From: Anastrepha obliqua
Taxonomy: Eukaryota; Arthropoda; Insecta; Diptera; Tephritidae
Direction: 5' to 3'
Length of the DNA: 64,000 bases
Assembly: GCF_027943255.1 (NCBI RefSeq)
Contig: NC_072893.1
Coordinates: 91,891,784-91,955,783 of the forward strand
Part shown: positions 23,982 to 35,930 of the stretch, one piece after another
Layout: each line of letters opens with the position of its first letter
Numbering within the stretch: the stretch's first letter is position 1
The notes under the pieces: generated by a model
Database searches by the model: none
Told to the model about the DNA's origin: nothing
The model's input: only the letters and a program-made list of their open reading frames with translations
Made by a program: the position numbers and the translations under genes

Positions 23982-23987
23982 TTTATT
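23982..23987 (-). promoter_or_regulatory. AATAAA downstream of the candidate exon at 24.0 kb
   Basis: Minus-strand AATAAA about 35 nt after the TGA of the candidate terminal exon. It supports, but does not prove, a transcript end. Confidence 0.3.
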
Positions 23988-24021
23988 ACAACTTACACTT
24001 ACACTTTAAGTTCGAAATCGC

Positions 24022-24159
24022 TCAAAAATTGCGTCGATTTTTGACAATTTTGTTGAGCTTTTTCTTCCAATTGGTGCAGTGATCGATCAAATGCAGCTGC
24101 ATGCAGTCGAAAATGTGCTCAAACATCGGGTTCATCGTATTGCATGCTGCATAGCCAGC
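24022..24159 (-). CDS. Possible terminal coding exon of an unidentified gene
   Basis: Minus-strand frame of 45 codons plus TGA, with coding-like composition in very AT-rich surroundings. It follows a pyrimidine-containing stretch and AG (TTGCTTCCAAG at the upstream edge). An AATAAA lies about 35 nt after the stop. The peptide includes AACNTMNPMFEHIFDCMQ and then LHLIDHC. The spacing C-x12-C-x8-C resembles the last cysteines of insect odorant-binding proteins, but that is weak evidence and no upstream exon carrying the other cysteines was found. It could also be the 3' end of a gene whose other exons lie far upstream, or a decayed copy. Confidence 0.35.
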   Translation of the reverse strand, partial: AGYAACNTMNPMFEHIFDCMQLHLIDHCTNWKKKLNKIVKNRRNF

Positions 24160-24332
24160 CTTGGAAGCAATTTGAAAGAACTAGTATTCCATAATTAACC
24201 GTTAGGATTGCACTTTTCAAACAAGAAAACATTGAAAAAAATGTTTCGTTTCGTAATTGAAATTGTTTCAAGTTTAAACCCTTAAATGGCCCAAGCTGTA
24301 TATGAATTGGAGATTTCTTACCCAGATTGGTT

Positions 24333-24613
24333 CGGCCGTTGTAGCCGATTGGGTTTGAATGTGACTACCTTTCGGTAGAGCCCAGATTCGAAGAAACCTA
24401 CTGGGGACGTGCAACACTAAAGCATGGAAAATGTATTTTTTTGTCGCCCCTCGGCAGGCAATGAAAAATTTCCTCATAAAAAACCATCTGCCGTTCGGAG
24501 CCGGCTTAAAACTGTAAGTTCCTCTTTTTGTAGAACAACATCAAAACCACAAATAGGAGGAAGAACTCGCCCAAACATCAAAAAAGGGCGTTGGCGCCAA
24601 TTATATATATATA
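24333..24613 (+). mobile_element. tRNA-derived SINE, near full length
   Basis: Diverged head (GTAGCCGATTGGGTTTGAA) and B-box (AGATTCGAAG), then the full body and an (AT)n tail at 24,603-24,613. Older than the copies at 10 and 17.6 kb. Confidence 0.8.
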
Positions 24614-26279
24614 AGGAAAAGTAAAAATTTTTACTAGCAAACTGAGTTGTGAAATCAAACTCTATGCCACATCTGAACTTAAATTAGTATTTGATCTGGT
24701 TGGATGGTGCGTCCGAAGCGACGCGTGCTCAACTAGATGGATGGCCATCTATTGTGGCATTACTTGTAACAGAGATACGACAGAGATGTAAAAAATCAGA
24801 TAAATCTGAAAGTCATATAATCTAAAAACGTAAATTTAAGGTACTATTAAAAAAAACAACGCCGTCAAAACATACCAAGCTCTTGACACATAATTTTATA
24901 ATTGCAACTGATTGAAGTTTATTGTGCTATTTGAGAAGTGGGCTGAAAACTCATAAACTTCAATATAAACATGCTCGTGTGCTTCAAGTTTAAACCAAAC
25001 AATTGCATAATATTTCACAACGAATATTAATGAAATAATGTATATGTTTGTATATATACGATAAAACCGGTTGTTGCATGCAACAATATAAATATGCATA
25101 TGTATGGGCATATATAAGTGTTAATTAACCCATTTTCAGCAGCGTAAAGCTACAACTGAATAGCACCAACAAAAACTCACACTTCGTAAGTATGTTAATA
25201 TGTACATTCATATATACATACATACAGACATTATATTTGTATACATACATATATGCAATTATAGTTTGTAAAACATCTTCATACTTACAACAACATATTT
25301 GATATTCACTACGTCACTGTCACGGTCAATGTACCATCCCAACAACCCACCGAAGAATAGTTGAAAATTCCAGCCCATGACCAGCAACAAGTACATACAT
25401 ACATACATACGTTCATGTGCATAGATGCAGAGAAATAAGTATTAATTCACATTGAATCTCAGTTGGAATGAATGAAATCCATTGTCATAGGCAACTAACG
25501 AATTTTCAAATAATTCAATGCGATTTTCAGCTTGGCATGACGGGGCAAACTCTTCATCTTCATTGTCAATAAATAAGTTAAATGATTTTATTATATATGT
25601 ATCTATTTAAGTTATTGTTGATTTTTTTTTTTTTTTCAATTACGAAACAACCCTTAAATGACACACGTCTTACAGTGTACCGCTGCCGTTCCAGCTCGCT
25701 TCGTCTTATCAGTCAGTGAGTCCAAACGCTACACTCATAAAAATTGATATAATTTCAATTAAAGTTAGGGTTCATTCATAACACACACCCGCTTTTACCG
25801 CATTTTAATCAGCGTGAGTTTAGTAATGGAAAGCATACAACAAAATTTACCAATTAATTCAATTGAAAAATTTTAATATTTCAATATTGTGCCCCACAAA
25901 AACCACACTAAAAATAAATTTACATGGCAAATGAGAAGAAAAATGTTTTCCTCCTATTTATTACTTTATGACTCTAACTCAAATAAAACAGAGACTTTTG
26001 TAATAAATGAAATGTACATTTCCATATTTTTAACAGATTAGAAAAAGAGTATGCTCGCATTGGTGTTCATTAACCTATACTCTAGCGCATAACTTAAAAT
26101 ATACTATAACGATAAAGTGTACTTTAACCCACACTTTGGTCAATACTACAAAGCAAAGATACATCAAGATATGTACATCAATGCATCGAGATGATTAGAG
26201 AATATTGGATCGGCAAGATACTACGACAGGGTCAAACTCTACAAAAGACTTTGGCTATCGCCCATAATGTTAGCAGGAA
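24614..26279. other. AT-rich DNA with no recognised gene
   Basis: Short TACA runs near 25,205-25,255 and 25,392-25,410 and poly-T near 25,625. Nothing else identifiable. Confidence 0.5.
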
Positions 26280-26580
26280 AAACCCTCCTCCAACAACTCT
26301 GGATAGAAGACACAGATTGGGACAAAACTGTAAAACCCAATTTACTCCTTAAAGGGGACTCTTTCCGGAAAAAATCTCAAGGTAATCGAGGATATTACGA
26401 TTCCACGATAGGTACAATTCACTTAGGATAAACCAATCCAAGTACATGGATTTTCTGACACCTCTGGACAGGTCTACTCTGCCTGCGTATACTTGAGGGT
26501 ACAACAACAAAACCAATACGGGCGAAAACCCAAAATATTCACTGCGAAGTTCAATACCGACTTCGAAAAATAGTAAAAAT
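26280..26580 (+). mobile_element. BEL/Pao-type LTR retrotransposon pol fragment
   Basis: Frames with shifts read LLQQLWIEDTDWDKTV, then VHGFSDTSGQVYSACVYL and QQQNQYGRKPKIFTAKF. The order Leu-Trp-x-x-x-x-x-DWD followed by HGFSDxS..AY..YL is typical of BEL/Pao pol in the RT/RNase H to A17-protease region. No LTRs or other parts were found, so this is a small relic. Confidence 0.5.
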
Positions 26581-27131
26581 ATGAGTTTATTCTTTACGAA
26601 ATTTTAAGGAATAGAGCAAAAACATATATTATAATTGTTCGATGTTCATGTACATATATGGCATTGGGTACTTATGAAATAAAATCTATACGTATACATG
26701 TCTGAATGATATCAGCAAACACAAGAAAAAATATGATTCATATTTTGATAACCTAAATCAAGTTGAACTTCAGCATTCCTTCTCTTTTGATAAAAAACAT
26801 TTTCTCAAACCGTATTCCTTGTGCCGAATGTGAGGAATATTTGAGCAGCACTTTTATTTTCGTTGAAATTTTATTTTATATACAAAACTTTTTTAAATGA
26901 AAGATTAAATATAACTAAATTTAATCCAAATAATTTGTTGAAAGTATTGTGAAAAAACAAGTTTAAAGTATTATAGTTAAAAATTATAGTTTCATAGTTA
27001 AAAAGAAAATTAAAAGAAAATTAAAATAAAAAACAAAAATTATTCCATTCCATTATTCCTATATAGTCAAGTGGAATATTGTTTATAACATACCTATGAT
27101 CAGAAAGTACCGGGAATATATGCATATTTAA

Positions 27132-27168
27132 ATGGCGCTTACACACTTTTTGGGTGTTTGGCCGAGCT
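27132..27168 (-). mobile_element. tRNA-derived SINE, tail-end fragment
   Basis: Contains only the inverse of the end block (CTTTTTGGGTGTTTGGCC). About 37 bp survive. Confidence 0.5.
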
Positions 27169-28221
27169 CTTAATAATATAATAATATCTCAACTTGATAT
27201 CTAAGAAATGATCCATGTAAAAATAGTGCATTGTGACATAAGTTCAGAATAAAGTTCAGAATAATATAACTTGTTGAGATGCTGTTGAAAGTTAACGTTG
27301 GAGACTTCTAGCCCTCTGTCTTCGTAACAAATGCTTCTTTTGGGATATGTCTAAACCTATACTTAAGCTTATAAGATTTAGAAAATGTACTGTCCTATAA
27401 TTTAGTTGCTGCTTTAAGAATCCTCTATATCTGTTGTAAGTATTAATTAATTTACAGAAGCGAGAAGTACAACAACCGCAAGACGACACTTTACGCCAAA
27501 CAGCTAGTACAAGTAGCTGATAGCATTTTTCCCACGTGCATTTCTACTACAGCCGCGCCAGTTTCGTTATTGAATAACCTCATCTCGCATTGGATGAATA
27601 AAAAGAGCACTCCCAACATTTGAATTATTATTTCACGAATTTACTCTTGAAGCTACAAAATTTGTTTTACTCTCTATAATTTAATTTGCAACTGCAATAA
27701 ATAAAAAGTAAAGGAAAGAATTCGAGAAAAATGAGCATGTGCACTTTCAAATGAACAGAAGTATGTTATGTATACATACATTAAAATTTTTGGGTGACAT
27801 TTTATTTGTTAACACAAATAAATGAGTCAATGACCGAATCACTGGCAGCTGTATTTGTCTCAATCAACACTTCAAGCTGACAAATATCAGTAAACATGTT
27901 TATATGATTGATATGTACTGGCAAATAGTAATAGTGCATTCGTTCCAACAAACAATTCTAAACTAATAATTTAGATAAGCGTAAATAAAATTTTGGTACG
28001 ATGGATATTAATTCTGGATTGTTGTAGTTCTTCACACGCGAGTACTCAAAGTCCTATTAGCGTGCCATTTTGTTGCACTTCTCTCTAGTTAAGATTTCAA
28101 CCTTTAATAATTAATAATTTTGTATCTGTAGTGTACCCAAGGCCGACACTTCGACCTAAAAGATATTTTTTATCCTACTCCATGTTTAAAAATAGCTAAT
28201 ACTAGAGCTATTGACTTCAGA

Positions 28222-28503
28222 TCAGATTCTATTTAAACTATTAAATGTCCCCTGCCTCAGATTGGGAGTTGGTTGAACGCCAAATTCTTTCAATAAATTT
28301 TTCGCCTTACGGGCAAATTTCTGAATACCTGATCCAGGAGGGATCCATTTGATCTCGATGAAAGACATGCAGTCTTGTCTTTGCCAATGAATACAGTTAT
28401 ATAAGATATGCTCTGTGGCTTCATCATCCTCCAGATAGAGTCTGCACTCTGTCTCATTCCCAATGTGAACTTTTGAGAAATCGTAGTTTAAGTGAGCCCT
28501 CAA
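28222..28503 (-). mobile_element. LINE pol C-terminal fragment
   Basis: Frame of 93 codons containing RAHLNYDFSKVHIGNETECR, then EDDEATEHILYNCIHWQRQD. The Cys/His arrangement (C-x9-H-x4-C) after an RNase-H-type domain is typical of the end of I/R1/LOA or Jockey pol. The RT is absent. Confidence 0.5.
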
Positions 28504-28864
28504 AAATTTTAAAAATTTATTTTATCAGCTATTTCATATCAAATCTTAATAAAGTAACATAATCTGAAGAGATTAAAAGTATTCCATTCCAATTAACTCG
28601 ATAAAATGTGTTCATTTTTTGGTTGGTAAACCAAATACGGTTACTGTTTTTTTTTTTTTTGATAGTGGTATAAGTCAGTCTGTTCACAAAGTTTGGTATA
28701 TGGGATATGAAACAAAAGAGTCTAAGCATGTGAGTGGTAAACTTTTCGAAAATAAAGATTGCCTTTAATCCAAAAAATTTATAAATGGAATCGGATATGA
28801 AGACAGGAAAGCTAATTTTGATTCTTTTTGGAAATTAGCAAGTTTCGAAAAACAGAATTTGTTT

Positions 28865-29370
28865 CTGTATGGTACATCGTACATCGGTTGAAAACTTGCC
28901 TTATGAACGTCGTCCAGCAACATCAGTAAACGACGAAAACATCGGAAAAGTATAGGAAATTGTGCTTGAAAATCGCACAAATCGCAAAATCGGTTAACGC
29001 TAAATATTATTTAGACGTTTTAAAGCGTTTGCGCGAGAACATTCGTCTTAAAAGGAAGGAATTGTGGGACAACAAGTCATGGTTCTTGCATCACGATAAT
29101 GCACCAGCTCACACATCACGTCTTGTTCGCGATTATTTGAACAAAAATAATGTTAATATCGTTCCTCAAGCACCGTATTCGCCTGATATGGCTCCATGTG
29201 ACCTTTTCCTGTTTCCCAAGCTCAAGTTGCCACTCCGTGGAAAACATTTTGAGACAATTGAAGTCATAAAAGAGAATTCGAAGAACACACTCGAGCTTGA
29301 CTTGTTTACAGTAGCACAGAAAACAAACTATGTGACATATCACGCTGAAATTTGCCATGTAAGCTTATAA
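28865..29370 (+). mobile_element. mariner (DD34D) relic with internal deletion
   Basis: The N-terminal remnant reads LPYERRPATSVNDENIGKV and then a stop. The sequence jumps near 28,990 to VNAKYYLDVLKRLRENI and continues through SWFLHHDNAPAHTSRLVRDY to YSPDMAPCDLFLFPKLK. The last two catalytic aspartates are recognisable with mariner spacing. About half of the transposase, including the first aspartate, is missing. Confidence 0.75.
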
Positions 29371-29593
29371 CAGTCCAACCAAAAAACAAAAAATTTATTT
29401 TTGCCATATGTCATCCGCGGACCGTTTTATTGATACCGTCTCGTTCATATTTGAGTAGAAGGTAAATCTAATTTTCTACCGCAATCAGCCAATTAGCGCC
29501 TGTCTCTTTTAAGCGAGATTGCAAAGTTGAGTCAAACTTGCACATACATACATACATATAAGTATGTACTTGTATATGAGGTCGTGCATTTAA

Positions 29594-30312
29594 GGGGTTA
29601 GGGGTAGTCAGAGGCCCGAAAAAATGATGATTTTCACGAATTTTTTTTTGCTACTTAATTAATTTATTTAACAAAAATAAAAACATAGCATAAAAACATC
29701 ATGTTTTAACTTGACTTCACCAAAATTTAAAAAAAAAAATTAATAATTGCAAAAGTTATCGCTGTTTGTGTGAAGCCCGTTTCTCCAGAAGTCCCTTGCG
29801 GTGAACATCACAAGTCCTTGCAGATTCATCTAAAACCAATCGGATAAGAAAAATTAGTTTTATTAATAGATAATCTTGTGCCTGATCGAAGCTTTTTTTT
29901 TTTTCAAAATGAACAAAATGGCGGCCTCAGAAATTTTTTTTCCAGATTTAAGAGCAAAAAACCAACAGTTAATTGTTAAAAAAAATCGAAATTTTTGAAA
30001 AAAAAAAAATCCTTCGATCAGGCACAAGTTTTTTATGTTTTTCAAAAGCTGTATAAATTTTATTGAAATCTACGTAGCGGTTTTTAAGTTACAGTGTTCA
30101 CCAGTTTGAAAAACATAGTTTTGAGAAAAACGCATTTAAAGTTTTGCTATCGGCTCCGGAGCGGCCGAGCGCCCTTTGTTAATTGTTGAATAACTTGAAA
30201 AGTATTTGTCGGATTCACTTCAAATTTTTACACAATATTTTTAAAACATTATACTTTAAGAAAATGCAAAAAAAAAATCAATTTTTTGAAAATTCTGACT
30301 ACCCCTAACCCC
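29594..30312. mobile_element. TTAA-flanked non-autonomous element A (719 bp) with internal inverted repeat
   Basis: Bounded by TTAA at 29590-29593 and 30313-30316. The ends are a perfect 19 bp inverted repeat (GGGGTTAGGGGTAGTCAGA). Near the centre are two 17 bp arms, CTTGTGCCTGATCGAAG (29875-29891) and its inverse (30012-30028), 120 bp apart, each next to a poly-T or poly-A run. No gene. The TTAA target recalls piggyBac, but the GGGG ends do not match piggyBac's usual CCC start, so the superfamily is open. Layout and length are shared with element B at 54.2 kb. Confidence 0.75.
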
Positions 30313-30849
30313 TTAAGATATTTAAGCAACTATTTATTTTTTTATAGAAATCTGTTTTCCGCCTTAATGTCAATGGCCATGAAAATTCTCAAGACACATG
30401 AAAATCTGTTTTTGCCTACGAGTGCAGCGGGTTATTTTCTCTACTGGTCTAATGCGATCTTCAGCAGGTCTTTGATACAAATGTGAGTGCATATGAAAAT
30501 GAAAATGCGTATATACAGTAGTGGCAATATAATTGAATCTGAATTCCATAATAACCAACTGCGTGAACTTTTTGTATGTACCACCTTAATTATTATTATA
30601 AAAATTTTATAAATTGCGGTAGTTATAAATTATATAAATAGCGGTATTTAGCGTATTAGCCCAAACCAGCTAAGTGGATATTGCAGACCTTTTGACATAC
30701 TTTATTCAGAAATTTAAGGAAATAAATAATGTCGATGTTGCAACATGAAATCTTAAAAGATGTCTTTGATAGAATCCAATTGAACAATTAGCAATTTGAC
30801 ACATAATGATTTCTTTTTGTTTCCGAGCATCTAAAATAAATGCTAGAGA

Positions 30850-31066
30850 AACGTTTTTCAAGGTTTGAAGAAGCCTTTGAAGCCTTCAAACAGCTCGTTC
30901 TGGCGGTATCCCCCTCTGAGTGGCAAATGTGCTTTGGAAATTGGTTCAAGCGAATACAGAAGTGGATTGACTTCCAAGAAGAATATTTTGAAAAGCAATA
31001 AATCTATTTTCATTATTATTTTACAGTGCTCTCCTTTTTGGACGCAAAATGAAAAGGCAACCCTCG
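30850..31066 (+). mobile_element. mariner 3' end: transposase C-terminus and terminal repeat
   Basis: Frame ending SEWQMCFGNWFKRIQKWIDF and EYFEKQ then stop, the usual mariner C-terminus. About 65 bp later comes GAAAAGGCAACCCTCG (31051-31066) followed by TA. That end is close to the terminal repeat of the small element at 52.5 kb. The 5' part of the element is missing. Confidence 0.6.
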
Positions 31067-31206
31067 TAAAATGATAAAAATTAAAATAAATTCAACGATA
31101 AAAAATGTGTATAGAATACGAAAGGATCATACAAGTGGCCAAAATATTTAATTGGTATAAGAAATAAAAATTACTCCCTTAAATTTTAAGAATAATCAAA
31201 ATATTT

Positions 31207-31413
31207 TTATTTCCAATTGTGTGCCACGACTGTATGTGTATCAATGCAGCGGAATTTAGCAAGGCTTTTCTTATAATACAAAATCAACTTGCAACTGCCT
31301 TCTTGTGCCACATCAATTGACGCAGCAACAGACAACAAGGCATTCGTCAGCCACTGAGCCTTCATTACATAGGTCGACGGTGGCAAACGGCGATGGCAAC
31401 AATATGAAGGCAT
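31207..31413 (-). other. Unidentified minus-strand frame, more GC-rich than its flanks
   Basis: Open for 68 codons (MPSYCCHRRLPPSTYVMK to HTVVAHNWK). The stop TAA overlaps an AATAAA (31211-31206). No family recognised. It could be a terminal exon, a non-coding exon or chance. Confidence 0.2.
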
Positions 31414-32390
31414 CGAACATTGGATGATGGAATTTGAAATTCATAACACGTCAAAGTGTCATTATGCGTGTTGCGGTAGTCAATCACGCAGAACTAAAGC
31501 ACGATGCACACGTCCGATCGCAATCGTACATACAAATGCACACACCCACCATACAGGCACACGCAGGCGCAACGACATTTGCTATTTATTTATTACTAAA
31601 TTTCAACTAAAATAGTTGAAGACACCATTATATATATTTTGCAACAAAAAAGGCAAAACGCCAGCCAGACTTAGTAAATGGACAAAAACAAAGCGGCAGA
31701 CCCTACGTCAGCAAAAAATAAAATAAAAGTAATATAATAATAAAAAGCCACAATAACCACTCAAGCCAACGCATTGCTGTGCATTTCCAGCGAAATTCAA
31801 TTGACTTCCCTAACCAGAAAATTGACAGTTGCAATGAAACTGAACTTACTAAAAATAGCAAATGCACACTTCGCGAAACCGCCAACTTCAAAAAAAGAAA
31901 ACGAAAACAAATAAAGTGAGTAAAAAATGTGTGTTTTAAAGGGTTGGAATTGTTGGGTACTGGTATCTGAGAGTGGTGCTACACGCGGAAAATCCACAGC
32001 CAATACGCGTGACTATGACACTATGCATAGAGACAGAGACCGAAGTAGTGACGCACCGAAATACTTTTAGTGAGTTGTTTAAATTAATTGTGAGTGATTT
32101 ACACGCACTTTGAGACAGAAAAATATTTATAGTTTTTCTTTTTACATGATTGGAAAGAAAATAAAGGGGATGCCTGTCAGCTGGCAAGCCACCATACAGA
32201 AGACACACTAATGGTGGCCCCCCTCAAAGCATGAGAAGTATTCACTTACAGTGCACGCATAAATCTATAAAAAAGATTGGAATGCAGTATTAAGCAAGCG
32301 CCAGCTAAACGGCAATTAGATGGTTTTTAAAAGAAAAAACAATTGCTATTACAATTAAAAAACGCTTAATAACTCACATATGTGTGTATA

Positions 32391-32777
32391 CACTCGTCGA
32401 CAAAAAAGGACCTACGCACGTCTTTGTATTATAATATAAATTTTAACATCTAATTTTTTTAATATAATTTTAATTAATTTTCTGATGCTTTTCAAAAAAA
32501 GTCTTATGAATCAAAACACATTTTTAAATGGACGAAAAGTTCAAAACAGTAAGCAATAAAGAATTACGCAAAATCAGCGTGATTTTTGAGGCACTCTAAG
32601 CGCTCACTTTATTGCACTAAATTTGAATGGGCTATAAAACTGCATACTCTAATGTTTTCTAAAAATTATGATGAAAAAGATGAACATTTTGATTAATTAT
32701 CGCTTTTCTGTAAAAATAAATTCAATGTCGAAATTTGCAATCACAAGGGGTGCGTGGATTTTTGTTGTCGACGAGTA
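32391..32777. mobile_element. Small non-autonomous Tc1-type element (MITE, 387 bp)
   Basis: TA on both sides (32389-32390 and 32778-32779). Ends are inverted repeats of about 28 bp, CACTCGTCGACAAAAAAGG on the left and the inverse of TACTCGTCGACAACAAAAA on the right. The first eight bases are near those of the complete Tc1-like element at 18.2 kb, but the rest differs, so it belongs to a related family. No gene inside. Confidence 0.7.
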
Positions 32778-32849
32778 TATGTTCCATTTTAGTATTTCGA
32801 AATATAAATAATAATATATATACACATAATAACTACGTGAAAAGTGAGC

Positions 32850-33080
32850 TGGTGTACCTCATGGCAATGTTATAGGCCCAATCCTATACTTGCTATACAC
32901 ATCGGATCTACCAGCTTCTGAAGAACGAAAAGTCGGAACGTTCGCGGATGACACTACCGTACTCACAATTGACTCCCACCGCCATTTGGTCTCCCAAAAA
33001 CTGCAGAAAGTACTGGATAAAATAACTCATTGGTTGAAAGAAATGCGCATTAAACCAAACGAGAGTATTGTTTACAAGAG
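32850..33080 (+). mobile_element. Jockey-like LINE reverse transcriptase fragment
   Basis: Frame reads GVPHGNVIGPILYLLYTSDL, then TFADDTTVLT with the catalytic Asp-Asp intact, and KITHWLKEMRIKPNE. This is the RT palm of Jockey-clade elements. It is cut at about 33,080, where a transposase relic begins. Confidence 0.7.
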
Positions 33081-33084
33081 CGCG

Positions 33085-34030
33085 GAAGCATTTTGCCGAG
33101 AGTAAACGCGAAAAATGAAAATCACAACCATGTTCGTGAGCACGGGCACCTTAAAGGAAATAAAGTTTTTGTTCATCGCAACATTACTCGTTACAATGAT
33201 AGTGGTAGCATCGCGAAACGTTATGGAGGTGGTCATCAAAAGACTGCAACGGTCAAATGGTTCAAAATGTGAAAAAGCACCTTGAGCGAAATCCCCAACG
33301 AAGTGCCAATTAAATGACGAAAGAACTGAAAATATCTGGCCGTAGCATCCGCCGCATACTGAAACTTTGATCTCAGAGTCGAGCCTTACAAGATCCAACA
33401 AGTCAGACTTGAGAGAGTGAAGGAGTTGCTTCGCTTGGTCAAAAGCGGTCAATTTCCGAACATTGTGTTTTCTGACGAGACAATTTTTCAAATTGAGCAA
33501 TTCGTAAACTCCCAAAACTATAGGGTTTATTTGTCCGACCGTTCATACGAGAAGGATTGGCCACTAGGATGCAGCGCTCTCCAATCGTTTTCATCGAACC
33601 TCGCGTCAAGGTGAATGCGAAATATTATCGGAGACGTCATGAGGTTGCTTTGAAGCCGTGGGCAGACATTTCGGTGGCAGACCATGGACATTTCAACAGG
33701 ACTCGGCACCGTCTCACAAAGCTCGAATGAATCAAGAACGACTAAAAAACGACGTTCCGAACCTCATAAGGTTCACACAATGGCTCTCAAATTCAACAAA
33801 CGCTGGATTCTTTTCTTTGGCCCATTTTGGAGAGCAAGGTCCGAACTAAAAGATTTACCAGTCTCGAGGCCCTGAAAAAAGCCATTGCCCGCGAGTGAGC
33901 CAAAATAACTGTAAGTCACATTTGGGCAGCTTTCGATTCGTTTCTGAATCTTCTCAAAGCCATAGTCAAGGCAAAAGGTGGTTATATCGAGCAAAAGCAA
34001 ATTGTTTCTTAATTTTGTATTATTTTCACA
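33085..34030 (+). mobile_element. Tc1/mariner-superfamily transposon relic
   Basis: Broken frames contain RVKELLRLVKSGQFPNIVFS followed by DETIF, then VNSQNYRVYLSDR, a FGGRPWTFQQDSAPSHKAR block, and KKAIAREWAKITVSHIRAAF near the end. Several frameshifts and stops. This is an otherwise fairly long copy of a transposase with D-D-type catalytic motifs. Confidence 0.65.
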
Positions 34031-35230
34031 CATTTTTTACTTGGAATTGAATAAAAGTAATTTTCCAAACTAAATTTATAGCCTTTTTAATTGGTTAGAC
34101 TTCGAGTGCCGGACAGTGTATAAATTGATTTTGAAAACCATTATGCATGTTCTATTAAAAATGGAGCATCCGCCGAAAGTTTCGCAAAACTATTTCTGGG
34201 TACTAGAAATGAAATAAAAATCAATTAATCTTTACAAAACATTGTAAAAAATACTTTTCCAGGTTCGCTTCCCAGATGAGTCGCCATTTGAAACTCAAGA
34301 CGTTTGAAATTCTAGCTAACAAAATTAAATACTTTCACCATTTGGATTGGTGTGTTTTAGCTAACGCCATTAGAGTGTTTTAAGCCCGAAGTTGGACCTT
34401 TTATCTATAAGGCGGGGATAAGAACGATTCCAACTCTGAAGGTTGCATTCGCAAAAGTTTTCGCTATCTCGCAATTTCTTATTTTTGTGTGAATTCAAAT
34501 TTTTAAATATATCACATTATTTTTAATAGCGTGAAATTTCTAGTTTTTTTTTAGTTTTCTTTTTTTAAATCTTTAAAACCTTTTCAAAATTATTAGTGTT
34601 TGTTTTTCAATACTAAATTCAAGCGTAATTCATACAATTTTTAAGCTCATATCTAAATTTAATAAAAAATAGTTTACTTATACGTTTTAATTATTTTTCA
34701 TAGTGGGGAATATACCCAAAAAGGATTTTTTATCATATATTTATTAAAAAAATGTGCAAGTATTTGCCGCTTTAATAGGCGAAAGAGTAACAAGTGTTTT
34801 ATTTTAAAAGGCACACACTTCCAATAAGGCAGCGTCTAATATTGCATGCAGCTCTTACTACTTCACCTGTATAATCCCACCATGATGCATATCCACACAC
34901 ACTCGAATGAATTAATATAATTAAAAGACACTTTGAAATTAAGACTATTGAAATGCACAAGTTTCAATAAAACTGGCACAATGTTTATTGAATTCCATGA
35001 TTACGAGTTTTTTCGTAAGCTAGTAAAATATATCGGTAATGCAAGAATGCGTAACTACGAAGTCACAGTGATACTCTAGCAACTACTTCGTATTCGAAAC
35101 ATGGCGGTGTCCCATGAAGCGTCAATGGCCAGCCTCTGTATTAGCATTTAACTGGTTCAGCGTTTTACTAGTTAGCCACTGCATCAGCAGTCTATCAATT
35201 GATGAATTAGTTCGTTATAGACACAAAGCA
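34031..35230. other. AT-rich DNA with no recognised gene
   Basis: No coding frame or repeat structure was identified between the relics at 33 and 35.4 kb. Confidence 0.5.
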
Positions 35231-35399
35231 TACCAACACAATATGTGCCGAAAATCACACTACGGAAACGAGTTGGAAAAATAGATAATACATGCACGAT
35301 TAAAAGATATTTTATTATACAACATGTGACGCAAATTGATCACACAATTTTGTTTTTGAATAATTTCTTTTACTAAAAAATAGGATTTTGTATGATGAT

Positions 35400-35830
35400 C
35401 GCTATATGAACAAATCAGACCGATTTCGTAAGGTTTGCCGCGAAAAAAACATGTGGAACGTTCTGACATCAGAATTTATTCAACAATTGCAAGCGATCAT
35501 TGACGATAACCTTTCAAAATCAATGATGAAACTTTGTTAGGGAGCTTAATGTTTCTGAGGGACTTTTCCGTCGGATTGTTCATGAAGATCTCCGCTATAA
35601 ATTCTACGTTATGCGCAAAAGACAGTTTATGTCCGAGCAAACACAAGAACAGCGAGTAATCTGATCAAAACACCTTCTAAAACAATATTAAAAACCCTAA
35701 CACCCTGAAGCACTTGAGATGCTACTACGGTTTTGTTGATGAAACAAGTTTTGACCTGTAGGTCGATCAACCGCAGAAATCAGAAATGACAGATGGCGAT
35801 GTTCCAGTCCTACAGAGGTACTGATTTGGC
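35400..35830 (+). mobile_element. Tc1/mariner-superfamily transposase N-terminal relic
   Basis: Pieces read VNVSEGLFRRIVHEDLRYKF, YVMRKRQFMSEQTQEQRVI and FDETSFDL, matching a common insect transposase from the helix-turn-helix to the first catalytic aspartate. Frameshifts and stops throughout, and nothing of the second half. Confidence 0.55.
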
Positions 35831-35930
35831 TGTGCAAAGATGTTATTATGAAGTATGCCTTAATGAGAAAACGTTGCCTTCTTAAAATATACACTAGAAA
35901 CCTGACTTTTAGCAGTGTGGTGCACAACAG

